A stretch of DNA of 64,000 nucleotides from Clostridium formicaceticum (GCF_001854185.1 NZ_CP017603.1:2604001-2668000); one strand, 5' to 3'. Counted from the stretch's first letter, positions 15,762 to 24,009 are shown. Notes: generated by a model not told the origin, from the letters alone. Numbers and translations are program-made.

Positions 15762-16817
15762 TTAGAGTAATGAAAAAATATTTGGAGATGATATAGTAAG
15801 ATTTTTTAAATCTTCAATAAAAGCTTCAACAGCATCTTCTTTTGTAGCCCAGGAGGTTACAAGGCGGATTGAGGAGTTATCATGATCAATTTTTGACCAT
15901 ACGTAGAATGCATATTTTTTTTCAAGTTCTTCAATGATTCGATTCGGAAGAATTGGGAATATTTGATTTGATGGTGAGTGAATCAAAAATTTGTACCCCA
16001 TGGAGCTAATTTCCTTACTGAGTAGGTTGGCCATTTTGTTGGCATGTCTCGCAAGGTTAAAATAAAGGTCGTCTTTAAAGAGTTCAAGAAATTGCATACT
16101 GAGGATTCTCCCTTTAGCCATTAGTGCCCCTTTCTGTTTTATATGGAATCTAAAATCTTCCTTTAACCTGTCTTTGCAGATCACCAACGCTTCCCCCATC
16201 AATGCTCCATTCTTTGTTCCGCCGATATAAAAAGCATCAGATAATTTGGCTAAGTCTGCGAGCTCGAGATCATTTTCATCTGAGCACAAAGCAGATCCCA
16301 GTCTTGCGCCGTCGATAAACAGGATTAGATTGTTTTCTCTACAGAAACTACTTATCTGCTCAAGCTCAGCTTTTGTATATATTGAACCCACTTCTGTTGG
16401 GTTTGATATGTAAACAAGCTTAGGTTTTACCATGTGCTCATCGGTATGGGCATCGAGGGAAGATTTTATATGGTGAGAATTAAGCTTCCCATCATTTACT
16501 TCAATAGAGATTACTTTGTGACCTGTAGCCTCGATGGCTCCTGTTTCATGTACAAGGATATGTGCTGTATTTGCTGCAATTACAGCTTCATGAGGTTTTA
16601 AAAAAGCTGAAATTGAAGTAAGATTGGTCTGGGTACCGCCTGAGAAAAAATGAATATCAATATTGCTGTATTTAATCTTGTGTTTTAAAAGTTCAATTGC
16701 TTGTATGGTGTAACGGTCTTTTCCATAACCCTCAGTTTGTTCTAGGTTAGACGCTATCAGTGCATTTAATATTCTGGGATGAGTTCCTTCGCTATAATCA
16801 TTTTTAAAACTGTACAT
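15762..16817 (-). CDS. low-specificity L-threonine aldolase family, PLP enzyme
   Basis: A 351-residue fold-type I PLP enzyme. HETGAIEA at 90-97, FIDGARLGSA at 167-176 (the Asp that contacts the PLP ring nitrogen) and IGGTKNGALMGEA, with K202 as the likely Schiff-base lysine, are threonine aldolase/beta-eliminating lyase marks. The reaction would be cleavage of L-threonine or L-allo-threonine to glycine and acetaldehyde. AGGAGG sits 8 bases before ATG 16817. It stands alone, facing the tRNA block. Related beta-eliminating lyases such as tyrosine phenol-lyase are much longer. Family is secure; exact substrate is not. Confidence 0.88.
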   Translation of the reverse strand: MYSFKNDYSEGTHPRILNALIASNLEQTEGYGKDRYTIQAIELLKHKIKYSNIDIHFFSGGTQTNLTSISAFLKPHEAVIAANTAHILVHETGAIEATGHKVISIEVNDGKLNSHHIKSSLDAHTDEHMVKPKLVYISNPTEVGSIYTKAELEQISSFCRENNLILFIDGARLGSALCSDENDLELADLAKLSDAFYIGGTKNGALMGEALVICKDRLKEDFRFHIKQKGALMAKGRILSMQFLELFKDDLYFNLARHANKMANLLSKEISSMGYKFLIHSPSNQIFPILPNRIIEELEKKYAFYVWSKIDHDNSSIRLVTSWATKEDAVEAFIEDLKNLTISSPNIFSLL

Positions 16818-17348
16818 ATGTTTTTCCTCCTAATAATAGTACTTTTTTTTACTAAATTACAAAGTATAGCATATTCTAAAAAAAGAGATGTAACAAAATA
16901 GAGATAAGATTTTTTTATCCTTCGGTGTATTGCTAAGATGTCCTCTTCTAGGTGAACAAACTAAGTGACGAACACCAAATCAAAGATTTGGGTTATCTAC
17001 TTATACAAGTGGGGGATTAAGCACTACATCATCGAAATAAATCCAGCTATAGTTCAAGGTGTAAATACTTCTCTGAATGAAGTCTCATTTTATACTCTAT
17101 GTGGAATTATATATAATAAAGGATGTTTTTTCAAGCTTTTTACCGCTCCAAGTAAGTGGTTTTCTCTCTGAACTTATGACGCAGCGGCAGGAGATTTATC
17201 GGATGCTTATAAGTATTTAAAGTATTAGAAAAAGCGGCGGTTTTATCGAAAAAAGGTTACCTAATTAATTTTAAATTTAAGGAAGGTATTATATAGTCTT
17301 ATGTAGAATTTTATAAATATTCAAAAAAAGGGGGGGAGGGAAAAGCAG
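16818..17348. other. 531-base gap holding a composite dispersed repeat
   Basis: No gene is supported. It holds the composite repeat described at 16923-17110. A short frame reading through it on the plus strand has no binding site and follows the repeat. Confidence 0.5.
16923..17110 (+). repeat. composite dispersed repeat (type A with type B inserted)
   Basis: GGTGTATTGCTAAGA at 16924 and AAGTGGGGGATTAAGCACTACATC at 17008 match the element at 33084-33196, but here a 57-base segment containing the palindromic repeat (16961-17003, CTAAGTGACGAACACCAAAT onward) splits the two halves. The left half and palindrome recur inverted at 27722-27806; the palindrome and right half recur at 57875-57960. 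Confidence 0.7.
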
Positions 17349-17672
17349 ATGCAGATGAATCAAATACCACCAGATGTTTTAGAAGAACTAAAAAAGTATG
17401 AATATAGCTATAACAAAAATATTGCATGTACCAATTGTCAATACACAGGAATAATGGGTTTAAAAAAGAAAGTTCCTATTTGCAAACCTATAACAGTTTG
17501 GATTACTACAATGATTGGAGCCCTTATTATCATTTCTTTTTTACCTACTTTCATAGGTATTATTGTTTGTTGTGCATTCGGATTAATGCTTGGAGGAATG
17601 TCATCGTGCTTTACAAAGTTTCATGTAATCTGTCCAAAATGTAACGCTGAACAGGTGGTTAATGCTAAATAG
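17349..17672 (+). CDS. small LITAF-like zinc-ribbon membrane protein
   Basis: A 107-residue protein with a strong GGGGGGAGGG site 8 bases upstream of ATG 17349. CTNC at about residues 26-29 and HVICPKC at about 93-99 flank one long hydrophobic stretch (about 48-86). This arrangement, CxxC, membrane-embedding hydrophobic segment, H-x-CPxC, resembles the LITAF domain, in which the two halves form one zinc site with the hydrophobic part inserted in the membrane. No close functional assignment is possible. A terminator follows at 17709. It is a lone gene between a repeat and a lipoprotein gene. Confidence 0.65.
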   Translation: MQMNQIPPDVLEELKKYEYSYNKNIACTNCQYTGIMGLKKKVPICKPITVWITTMIGALIIISFLPTFIGIIVCCAFGLMLGGMSSCFTKFHVICPKCNAEQVVNAK

Positions 17673-17708
17673 ATAGGTAATATAAAAAGCAAATATGTAA
17701 AAATAAGG

Positions 17709-17738
17709 GAATGGATAAAGATTATATCCATTCTTTTT
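17709..17738 (+). terminator. terminator after zinc-ribbon gene
   Basis: GAATGGATA pairs with TATCCATTC with a 7-base loop, then five T. Confidence 0.8.
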
Positions 17739-18007
17739 CATATCTAAAGCGTACAATAATGTACCTCTTTACAGAAAAATTCAGTGAAAGTACGACTATA
17801 GGAATAAAACGCATTGATAAGTTTTTTCTACTAGATTTTACTGTCAAAAGGGTGGAGTGAATACTTTGGAAAGGGTTTTGATGTTGGATGTAGAAGATGA
17901 AAGTGACAAGTTTGATGAATGAGATCATATATTAGTATCTAAAACAAAAGGCTAGTTTTTTTAGATGAATATAAGAAATTGATCAAAGATAAGAGGGAGG
18001 TATTTTT
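17739..18007. other. gap before lipoprotein gene
   Basis: Nothing firm. Short frames on both strands lack binding sites; the plus-strand stretch near 17865-17922 may be a gene scrap. AGAGGGAGG at 17992 is the binding site of the next gene. Confidence 0.4.
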
Positions 18008-18784
18008 ATGAAAAAGAAGGTAATGACTCTAATTTCAATATTTATGTTATCAATAATATTAACTGCTTGTTCAGTTGATGAAGAAGTAAATAAGGAATAC
18101 GTTAATGATTATATTGCTTTAAATTATCCAACGGACTGGAGTATACAGGTCAACGAGCCCGGCAATAACACAATGATTTTGCTTGGGAAAGAATTTAATT
18201 TTCAATTTATAATTGACATGCAAATAACGGAAAATGAGGATGAAACAAAAAAAGAGATTGAAAAAAGTTTGCATGAAGGATATATTAAGATAGTTGAAGA
18301 AATGGTATCAGCTGAAATAATTTCATATCAAGAGACTACCATAGACGGAGAAAAGGCAAAAGAACTAAAACTAGAAATTAAGTTGCTGGATAGTACAATT
18401 GAACAACTTTACTATACTTTAAATGAAGAATTATCTTCTTATAATGAAGTAAAAACATATTTAAGGGAATATGAAGAAGTAGAGATTTTTATTAATGAAA
18501 TAAAATATAATCCTGAAAAGTTAGAAGAACTTGAAATCATATTACTTCAACTAGAGGCGGAAAACGAGGAAAGAAAACCCTCAATGATGGCAGCTAATGC
18601 TTTTATCGGTAATATTCACCATTTCATAAAAAAAGAAGAAGATATATTATTAAAGCAAAATGTCATCATGTCCTATAAAGAAAACATTAAATTAAATATA
18701 TTTTTTCAAAGTGATGAAAAAGAATATGAAAATAATATAGAAACTGTTCAAAAGGTCATTGACTCTATAACGTTTATTCATTAA
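18008..18784 (+). CDS. lipoprotein of unknown function
   Basis: A 258-residue protein with GGGAGG 8 bases before ATG 18008. The signal peptide ends in a lipobox, SIILTAC, so Cys21 should be lipidated and the protein anchored outside the membrane. The mature part begins with a segment, DYIALNYPTDWSIQV, like the PsbP/DUF1795-type fold openings, and continues with long charged helical stretches (about 125-200). Weakly, the C-terminal TVQKVIDSITFI also fits that fold. I do not recognise a specific family. It is followed by 150 bases of gap and the yqeC-like gene. Confidence 0.7.
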   Translation: MKKKVMTLISIFMLSIILTACSVDEEVNKEYVNDYIALNYPTDWSIQVNEPGNNTMILLGKEFNFQFIIDMQITENEDETKKEIEKSLHEGYIKIVEEMVSAEIISYQETTIDGEKAKELKLEIKLLDSTIEQLYYTLNEELSSYNEVKTYLREYEEVEIFINEIKYNPEKLEELEIILLQLEAENEERKPSMMAANAFIGNIHHFIKKEEDILLKQNVIMSYKENIKLNIFFQSDEKEYENNIETVQKVIDSITFIH

Positions 18785-19001
18785 TATTATTTATGAATTA
18801 GTTGTATTTAAACTTTTTCTACAGAAAAATGCCCACGCCGATGAATATAAAAGTATGCTTGGTGCTAGGAACTGTCTTATGGATCAGCAAATTTTTAGAG
18901 ATCCAGTAAGAAAGTAGTTAAGGACAGAGGATTCTTTGAAGATTTGTTTCTCCCAAATAGGAAAATTGTTTATCCTGCTAATGAAAGAAAAGGGTGATCT
19001 T

Positions 19002-19733
19002 GTGGAACTATCTAGTTATGTTGGGCTAAAAGAAAAAGATATTGTATCCGTTGTAGGAGCAGGGGGAAAAACATCTCTTCTATTTCAATTAGCACAAGAT
19101 ATTAAAAATAATAATGGTAAAACCTTATTGACAACCACAACAAAAATTTATCTTCCACAAAAAGAAGTATATGATTTTTTATGTATAGGTGAAAATGAAT
19201 TTTCTAAATATGCAAAGATAAATGAAAAAGTGGTTCATGTTTACGGGGCAGGAGTAAACGCAGAAAATAAACTACTTGGACTGAAAGAAAGACAATTAGA
19301 TAAGCTAGTAATGTATTTTGATTATGTATTAATAGAAGCAGATGGCGCTAAAGAAAAGCAAATCAAAGGATGGGACAACCATGAACCTGTTGTATATGGG
19401 AGAACTACAAAAACAATAGGTGTTGTAGATATTCAAACACTTGGCATGAGAATATGTAAAAATAATGTTCATAGGAGTGAGAGGTTTTGTGAAATTACCC
19501 ATTCACGAGAAGGAGAAAGTATAACACTTGAGCATTTATTTAATGTTATTATTCATCCGCAGGGGTTATTTAAGGGCGCCAAAGGTGAAAAAATATTATT
19601 TATTAATAAAGCTGAAGATGTATATTATTTAGATAAAGCAGTACAATTAAAAAATAAGATAGATAGGTGTTGTCCAAAGGCTTTAGATAGAATTATTATT
19701 GGAAGTATTAAAAATAATTTATACTATGTGTAA
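19002..19733 (+). CDS. yqeC: YqeC family selenium-dependent hydroxylase accessory protein
   Basis: The start chosen is GTG 19002, because AGGGTGATC at 18991-18999 fits the anti-Shine-Dalgarno; earlier in-frame TTG 18936 and ATG 18981 lack one. The product is about 243 residues. It opens with a P-loop (VVGAGGKTSLL, about residues 16-26), then LTTTTKIYLP and IEADGAKEKQIK, the marks of TIGR03172/YqeC. The family is found next to molybdenum hydroxylases that need selenium for activity and is thought to act in maturation. It lies first in a run yqeC, mocA, yqeB, MoeA-like. No paralogous duplicate is seen nearby. Confidence 0.88.
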   Translation: MELSSYVGLKEKDIVSVVGAGGKTSLLFQLAQDIKNNNGKTLLTTTTKIYLPQKEVYDFLCIGENEFSKYAKINEKVVHVYGAGVNAENKLLGLKERQLDKLVMYFDYVLIEADGAKEKQIKGWDNHEPVVYGRTTKTIGVVDIQTLGMRICKNNVHRSERFCEITHSREGESITLEHLFNVIIHPQGLFKGAKGEKILFINKAEDVYYLDKAVQLKNKIDRCCPKALDRIIIGSIKNNLYYV

Positions 19734-19744
19734 ATGTATGGATA

Positions 19745-19872
19745 TATGCTTCTATACGTGAATTTTAATATCCACGGTCTACGGTTTCTCCCCTGTCTAA
19801 AAATCGCAGGTAAAGACTGCAAATGTAGTCTTCGTCATATTAAAATTCATAATCGCATATCTATATAAAAGG
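19745..19872 (+). ncRNA. candidate structured RNA between yqeC and mocA
   Basis: GAATTTTAATAT at 19761-19772 is the exact reverse complement of ATATTAAAATTC near 19838-19849, and ATATGC near 19749 pairs with GCATAT further out. Inside the 12-bp closing stem are two hairpins, CCCTG/CAGG and AAGACT/AGTCTT, with a conserved-looking joining segment ACGGTCTACGGTTTCT. The shape is a three-way junction. It lies directly before the mocA binding site. I cannot match it to a known riboswitch class: the joining sequence faintly recalls purine riboswitches, but the ATATGG loop is absent. Confidence 0.5.
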
Positions 19873-19884
19873 AGTAGATGGGGT

Positions 19885-20481
19885 ATGATGATTAGTGCTA
19901 TTATAATGGCATCAGGTTACTCGAGACGAATGAAGAGGGACAAACTCTTTCTAGAGTATAAAGGAGAAACACTGATTCAACAAACAATTGATAAGGTTTT
20001 ACAGTGCGATTTTTCACAGATCATTTTAGTGGCTAGAGAAAGAGAAATTTTACAACTGGGGAGAAAAAGTGGAATAAGCGTAGTGGAAAATAAAAATGCA
20101 GATAGAGGGATGAGTGAATCGATTAAGTTAGGCGTAGCCTATGCTGATGATTGTGATGGTTATATGTTTTTCACAGTAGATCAACCTTTATTAAATACCA
20201 GCATAATTCATAAGCTATTGCAATTCTTTTGGCAAGACAAAACTTATATTGTTGTTCCACATTATGAAGGAAGAAGAGGTAGCCCTGTTATATTTCCTAA
20301 AAAGTTTAAGCAAGAGCTTATGGCGTTAGAAGGGGATGTAGGTGGTAAAGTCATTATAAATAAATATTTAGATGAGGCACGTTTTGTAGAAATTGATGAT
20401 GAAAAAAGCTTATTTGATGTTGATACACAGGAAGACTATGAAAAAATATTACAAGCAGGTGGCATAGGATATGATGTTTGA
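19885..20481 (+). CDS. mocA: molybdenum cofactor nucleotidyltransferase (MocA family)
   Basis: A 198-residue MobA/MocA-like protein. AAAAGGAG precedes it; the start is ATG 19885 or the adjacent ATG 19888. IIMASGYSRRMKRDK at about 7-21 is the nucleotide-binding loop and FFTVDQPLL at about 91-99 holds the metal-binding Asp. MocA makes molybdopterin cytosine dinucleotide, the cofactor form used by xanthine-dehydrogenase-type enzymes, which fits the xdh-like operon downstream. The last 11 bases overlap yqeB. The guanylyl-transferring MobA is an alternative, but context favours MocA. Confidence 0.88.
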   Translation: MMISAIIMASGYSRRMKRDKLFLEYKGETLIQQTIDKVLQCDFSQIILVAREREILQLGRKSGISVVENKNADRGMSESIKLGVAYADDCDGYMFFTVDQPLLNTSIIHKLLQFFWQDKTYIVVPHYEGRRGSPVIFPKKFKQELMALEGDVGGKVIINKYLDEARFVEIDDEKSLFDVDTQEDYEKILQAGGIGYDV

Positions 20482-21280
20482 TGAAATTGTTATTGTGCGG
20501 GGTGGTGGAGATTTAGCTACTGGTACAATCCATAAGCTCCACAGATGTGGATTTAAAGTACTGGTTTTAGAAGTATCAAAACCTACATCTATTAGAAGAA
20601 AAGTTTCATTTAGTGAAGCTATTTATGATGGTAAAATACAAATCGAGGGTATTACAGCAGTTCATGTAAATTGTTTGGATGAAATTACACAGGCATGGCA
20701 TAACAAAAATATACCAGTTGTTGTAGATCCCTCGGGGATGTATATACAAATACTAAAGGTAAGGATTGTAGTTGACGCTATTCTAGCCAAAAAGAATTTA
20801 GGAACAACCAAGGCTATGGCAGATATAACAATAGCCCTTGGCCCAGGATTTACCGCAGGGTTAGATGTAGATGTGGTAATTGAAACCTCTAGAGGACATG
20901 ATTTAGGTAGATTGATTTTTGAAGGAGAAGCAGAGAAAAATACTGGTACGCCAGGTGTGGTTGAAGGCTATTCACAAGAAAGGGTTATTTATTCTCCTGA
21001 TGATGGAACGATAGAAAATGTAAAGGATATAGGGGAAATTGTAGAGAAGGATGACGTGATTGCTTATGTAGGGAATATGCCTATAAAAGCAGAAATTTAT
21101 GGATTATTGAGAGGCATTATTAGAAATGGCAGTGAGGTAAAGGTAGGACTAAAAATAGCAGATATAGATCCTAGGATTTCAGAGAAGGCTAATTGTTATA
21201 CCATTTCTGATAAATCTAGAAGTATCGCGGGTGGCGTAGTAGAAGCAATATTTTATATGAGAGAGGTAAAAAAGATATGA
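20471..21280 (+). CDS. yqeB: YqeB, selenium-dependent molybdenum hydroxylase maturation protein
   Basis: A 269-residue protein beginning DEIVIVRGGGDLATGTIHKL, a Rossmann-like motif typical of TIGR03309 (EF2563/YqeB). Further on are VDAILAKKN and ALGPGFTAG, conserved in this family. Members occur only in genomes with selenium-dependent molybdenum hydroxylases, where they are needed for the labile selenium cofactor by comparative genomics. It overlaps mocA by 11 bases and the next gene by 4 (ATGA), so the three are translationally coupled. The presence of yqeB is the strongest hint that the xdh-like enzyme here carries selenium. Confidence 0.9.
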   Translation: MMFDEIVIVRGGGDLATGTIHKLHRCGFKVLVLEVSKPTSIRRKVSFSEAIYDGKIQIEGITAVHVNCLDEITQAWHNKNIPVVVDPSGMYIQILKVRIVVDAILAKKNLGTTKAMADITIALGPGFTAGLDVDVVIETSRGHDLGRLIFEGEAEKNTGTPGVVEGYSQERVIYSPDDGTIENVKDIGEIVEKDDVIAYVGNMPIKAEIYGLLRGIIRNGSEVKVGLKIADIDPRISEKANCYTISDKSRSIAGGVVEAIFYMREVKKI

Positions 21281-22329
21281 TTTTAAATAAAATCGAGGAC
21301 TGTGGTATGAAAAAAATACCGGTACAAGATGCAATTGGTTCAATTTTATGTCATGATATTACACAAATCATTCCAGGTGTTATTAAAGATAGGGCATTTA
21401 AAAAAGGACATATTATTTCAGAAGAAGATATACCTATGCTGCTTTCTTTAGGAAAAGATCATATTTATGTATGGGAGAAAAGAGAAGGTCTTTTACATGA
21501 AGACGAAGCAGCTCAGCGACTAAGAAAATTAGCTACTGGAGAAGGACTCATATTTAGTGAAGTAAAAGAAGGGAAAATTAATTTTATTGCAGAGGGTGAC
21601 GGCCTTTTAAAAATCAACAGGGCATTGCTTTATAAACTCAACTTGATAGAAGAAATTATTTTGGCTACACTTCACAATAATCACCCCGTTAAGAAGGGGC
21701 AAAAAGTGGGTGGTGTAAGAATCATTCCTCTTTTAATAGAGGAAGAAAAAATAAAAAAAGCAGAAGAACTCATTGGAAAAGAAAAGATTATGAAAGTTGC
21801 CCCTTTCATACCAATAAAGGTAGGAATTATTACTACAGGAAATGAAGTTTATTACGGGAGAATCAAAGATGCTTTTGGACCTGTGATTCGAAAAAAGGTG
21901 GAAGCCTATGACTGTGAAGTACTTGGACAAATGATTGTGCCTGACGATCCAGAAAAAATAAGAAGTGGTATCGAAAGATGGATTGATGAAGGCGCTGAGA
22001 TGGTCATTTGTACTGGAGGAATGTCTGTAGATCCAGATGATGTTACGCCAACAGCTATTAAGAAAGCAGGAGCAGCCATTGTAACCTATGGTGTGCCGGT
22101 ACTGCCAGGGGCTATGTTTTTATTGGCATACAAAGGGAATATACCTGTCTTGGGATTGCCAGCTTGCGCTATGTATTCAAAAATAACGGTATTTGACTTA
22201 ATGCTTCCTAGAATATTAATAAAGGATAAAATTACCTATGAAGATATTGTTGCATATGGTCATGGGGGATTTTGTATGGAGTGTGAAGAATGTAGATTTC
22301 CAGACTGCACTTTTGGAAAAGGTGTATAG
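21277..22329 (+). CDS. MoeA/MoaB-like molybdopterin-binding protein
   Basis: A 350-residue protein with an ATGA overlap to yqeB. The central MoCF-binding domain (about 175-310) has VGIITTGNEV, VICTGGMSVDPDDVTP and LPGAMFLLA, seen in molybdenum cofactor binding proteins. The N-terminal part resembles a SAF/MoeA-type domain (VQDAIGSILCHDITQIIPG). The tail carries four Cys in GGFCMECEECRFPDCTFGKG, a possible metal or selenium/sulfur site. This subfamily accompanies YqeB/YqeC. Its likely role is cofactor assembly or insertion for the hydroxylase; exact reaction unknown. Confidence 0.85.
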   Translation: MILNKIEDCGMKKIPVQDAIGSILCHDITQIIPGVIKDRAFKKGHIISEEDIPMLLSLGKDHIYVWEKREGLLHEDEAAQRLRKLATGEGLIFSEVKEGKINFIAEGDGLLKINRALLYKLNLIEEIILATLHNNHPVKKGQKVGGVRIIPLLIEEEKIKKAEELIGKEKIMKVAPFIPIKVGIITTGNEVYYGRIKDAFGPVIRKKVEAYDCEVLGQMIVPDDPEKIRSGIERWIDEGAEMVICTGGMSVDPDDVTPTAIKKAGAAIVTYGVPVLPGAMFLLAYKGNIPVLGLPACAMYSKITVFDLMLPRILIKDKITYEDIVAYGHGGFCMECEECRFPDCTFGKGV

Positions 22330-22496
22330 TGCATCTTATTTCTGCTAGCACTTAGAGGCAGGAGATATTGTGTCATAATAGAAGGTTGGGGTAAATATTC
22401 AATAAAAGAGGGCATAGAACGATTGATAGGATATTGAGAAGATTAAAAAAATTCCCGAACGATAAATATTATTTTAATTAAAATGTACGAAAAGGG

Positions 22497-22526
22497 TTGA
22501 CTAATTGTCTATGTTTGTCGTAAAAT
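22497..22526 (+). promoter_or_regulatory. promoter of the riboswitch-controlled xdh operon
   Basis: TTGACT 22497-22502, 18-base spacer, TAAAAT 22521-22526, about 22 bases before the aptamer. Bases 22330-22496 hold nothing that I can support. Confidence 0.7.
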
Positions 22527-22547
22527 GTATTTAAAAGAAAAACATAT

Positions 22548-22618
22548 GGTTCATATAATCGCAGAAATATGGTCTGCAAGTTTCTACGAGGCTACCGTAA
22601 ATGGTCTCACTATGAGCA
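22548..22618 (+). promoter_or_regulatory. purine (guanine-type) riboswitch aptamer
   Basis: Contains the conserved elements in order: TTCATATAATCG (P1 and joining), GCAGA-AATATGG-TCTGC (P2 and its loop), GTTTCTAC, ACCGTAAA (P3 loop) and ACTATGAGC (P1 return). The base equal to B. subtilis xpt C74, which pairs with the ligand, is C at 22610 (CACTATG), so guanine, hypoxanthine or xanthine is the expected ligand class, not adenine. Confidence 0.93.
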
Positions 22619-22656
22619 AAGGTGTATCTAAGAAATGATCTTAGCTATACCGTTTT

Positions 22657-22736
22657 AACCTACACAATAGGGAATAGTCTAGGCGTGTTAGGTTTTACTC
22701 TTTGCTCGAGTAGAACCTAACACGTTTATTTTTTTA
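22657..22736 (+). terminator. riboswitch expression platform: antiterminator and terminator
   Basis: CGTGTTAGGTTTTACTC (22684-22700) pairs with GAGTAGAACCTAACACG (22708-22724), then a T-rich run: an intrinsic terminator. AACCTACAC at 22657-22665 can pair with GTGTTAGGTT, so an antiterminator is possible. Ligand binding should favour termination, an OFF switch. Confidence 0.88.
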
Positions 22737-22773
22737 TTAAGAATCTATTGGTGGATGACAAGGGGGTCATAGT

Positions 22774-23568
22774 ATGTTTACGGTAAAAGAATTCCTACAA
22801 CCAAAAACAATTGAAGAAGCTTATAACACACTTGTAAGCAACAGGAATAATACAGTAATAGGCGGCAGCGCCTTTTTAAGAATGGGTTCAAAGAAAATTG
22901 GTACAGCAATAGATTTATCTAAGCTGGAACTAAACGTTATAAAAGATCAGGGTGACTATATTGAGATTGGAACATATACAACCTTCAGAGAACTTGAAAC
23001 CAATCCATTGTTAATGAATCATTTTAATGGTACACTTTCTAAATCAGTAAGGAACATTATTGGTGTTCAATTTAGAAACATTGTTACAGTGGGTGCTTCG
23101 GTTTTTTCAAAATATGGGTTTTCAGATTTAATAACAATATTATTAGCTTTAGATACAGAGGTGGAATTATATAAAGCCGGAAGAATGTCCTTATATGATT
23201 TTTTACAAAGATCTTACGAGAAGGATATCTTAACCAGCTTATTTATAAAGAAAAATCAAAGACAGGCCTCCTACCAGGATTTAAGAAATTCCGTAAGTGA
23301 TTATCCTATATTAAATGTGGCGGTTTCAAGACTTGATCATCAGTGGAGGATTGCAGTGGGGGCAAGACCACAAAAAGCTACTATTGCTAGAAGGGCTTCA
23401 GAAGAGCTTTCCAACGCTTTGAATCTTGATGATCTGGAACATTATGCAAACATGACTGCTGAAGAATTAACTTTTGGAACCAATGAGAGGGGTACAGCGA
23501 AATATCGGCAAGCAATGTGTAAGGTATTGGTTAAGAGGGGAATTATGGAGGTATTACAATGCAAATAG
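22774..23568 (+). CDS. xdhB: xanthine dehydrogenase-family FAD-binding subunit
   Basis: A 264-residue protein of the molybdopterin dehydrogenase FAD-binding family. NTVIGGSAFLRMG at about 29-41 and RNIVTVGASVFS at about 104-115 match the two FAD pyrophosphate loops, although glycine-rich stretches are less canonical than usual. The C-terminal CO_deh_flav_C-like region starts near 170. It passes electrons between the Fe-S subunit and FAD/NAD. AAGGGGGTCATAGT precedes ATG 22774. It overlaps xdhC by 10 bases and is the first gene after the riboswitch. Confidence 0.88.
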   Translation: MFTVKEFLQPKTIEEAYNTLVSNRNNTVIGGSAFLRMGSKKIGTAIDLSKLELNVIKDQGDYIEIGTYTTFRELETNPLLMNHFNGTLSKSVRNIIGVQFRNIVTVGASVFSKYGFSDLITILLALDTEVELYKAGRMSLYDFLQRSYEKDILTSLFIKKNQRQASYQDLRNSVSDYPILNVAVSRLDHQWRIAVGARPQKATIARRASEELSNALNLDDLEHYANMTAEELTFGTNERGTAKYRQAMCKVLVKRGIMEVLQCK

Positions 23569-24008
23569 AGATCATCTTAAACGATAAAAGAGTAGCTTTA
23601 GATGTGAAAAGTGATGAATTCTTAGCAGATACTTTAAGAAACCATGGTATTTTTAGCATAAGAAAAGGCTGCGATACCACATGTTGTGGACTTTGTACTG
23701 TATGGATTGAAGAAAAACCTGTGTTATCTTGTGCAACACTTTCCATCAGAACCAATGGTAAAAACATCACTACGATGGAGGGACTTCAAAAGGAAGCAGA
23801 AGAATTTGCACAGGTGCTTGTGGCAGAAGGTGCAGACCAGTGTGGCTTCTGTAGTCCAGGCTTTGTTATGACGGTACTGGCAATGAAGAGGGAACTTAAA
23901 AATCCTACAGAGGAAGAAATTGTTCACTATTTAACTGGAAATTTGTGTAGATGTACAGGCTATTTGGGGCAACTTAGAGCAATAAAAAAATATTTGGAGG
24001 TGGTCTAG
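23559..24008 (+). CDS. xdhC: xanthine dehydrogenase-family 2Fe-2S subunit
   Basis: A 149-residue protein. The N-terminal ferredoxin-like domain has CDTTCCGLC and a later Cys in PVLSC (first 2Fe-2S cluster); the C-terminal all-helical domain has CGFCSPGFVMTVLA and CRCTGY (second cluster). Length is typical of the small subunit of xanthine dehydrogenase and purine hydroxylase. It transfers electrons from the molybdenum subunit to FAD. Reading frames overlap xdhB by 10 bases, and the xdhA start follows the stop by one base. Confidence 0.93.
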   Translation: MQIEIILNDKRVALDVKSDEFLADTLRNHGIFSIRKGCDTTCCGLCTVWIEEKPVLSCATLSIRTNGKNITTMEGLQKEAEEFAQVLVAEGADQCGFCSPGFVMTVLAMKRELKNPTEEEIVHYLTGNLCRCTGYLGQLRAIKKYLEVV

Positions 24009-24009
24009 C

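Noticed and set aside
16965-17171. 68-codon frame on the plus strand
   Set aside because: It lies in the composite repeat, has no ribosome binding site, and its sequence follows the repeat.
17722-17928. 68-codon minus-strand frame before the lipoprotein gene
   Set aside because: No binding site, odd composition, and it overlaps the terminator tail of the zinc-ribbon gene.
19745-19872. Calling the RNA upstream of mocA a purine riboswitch
   Set aside because: The GGTTTCT and GGTAAA pieces are suggestive, but the ATATGG loop and the conserved P1-side bases are missing.
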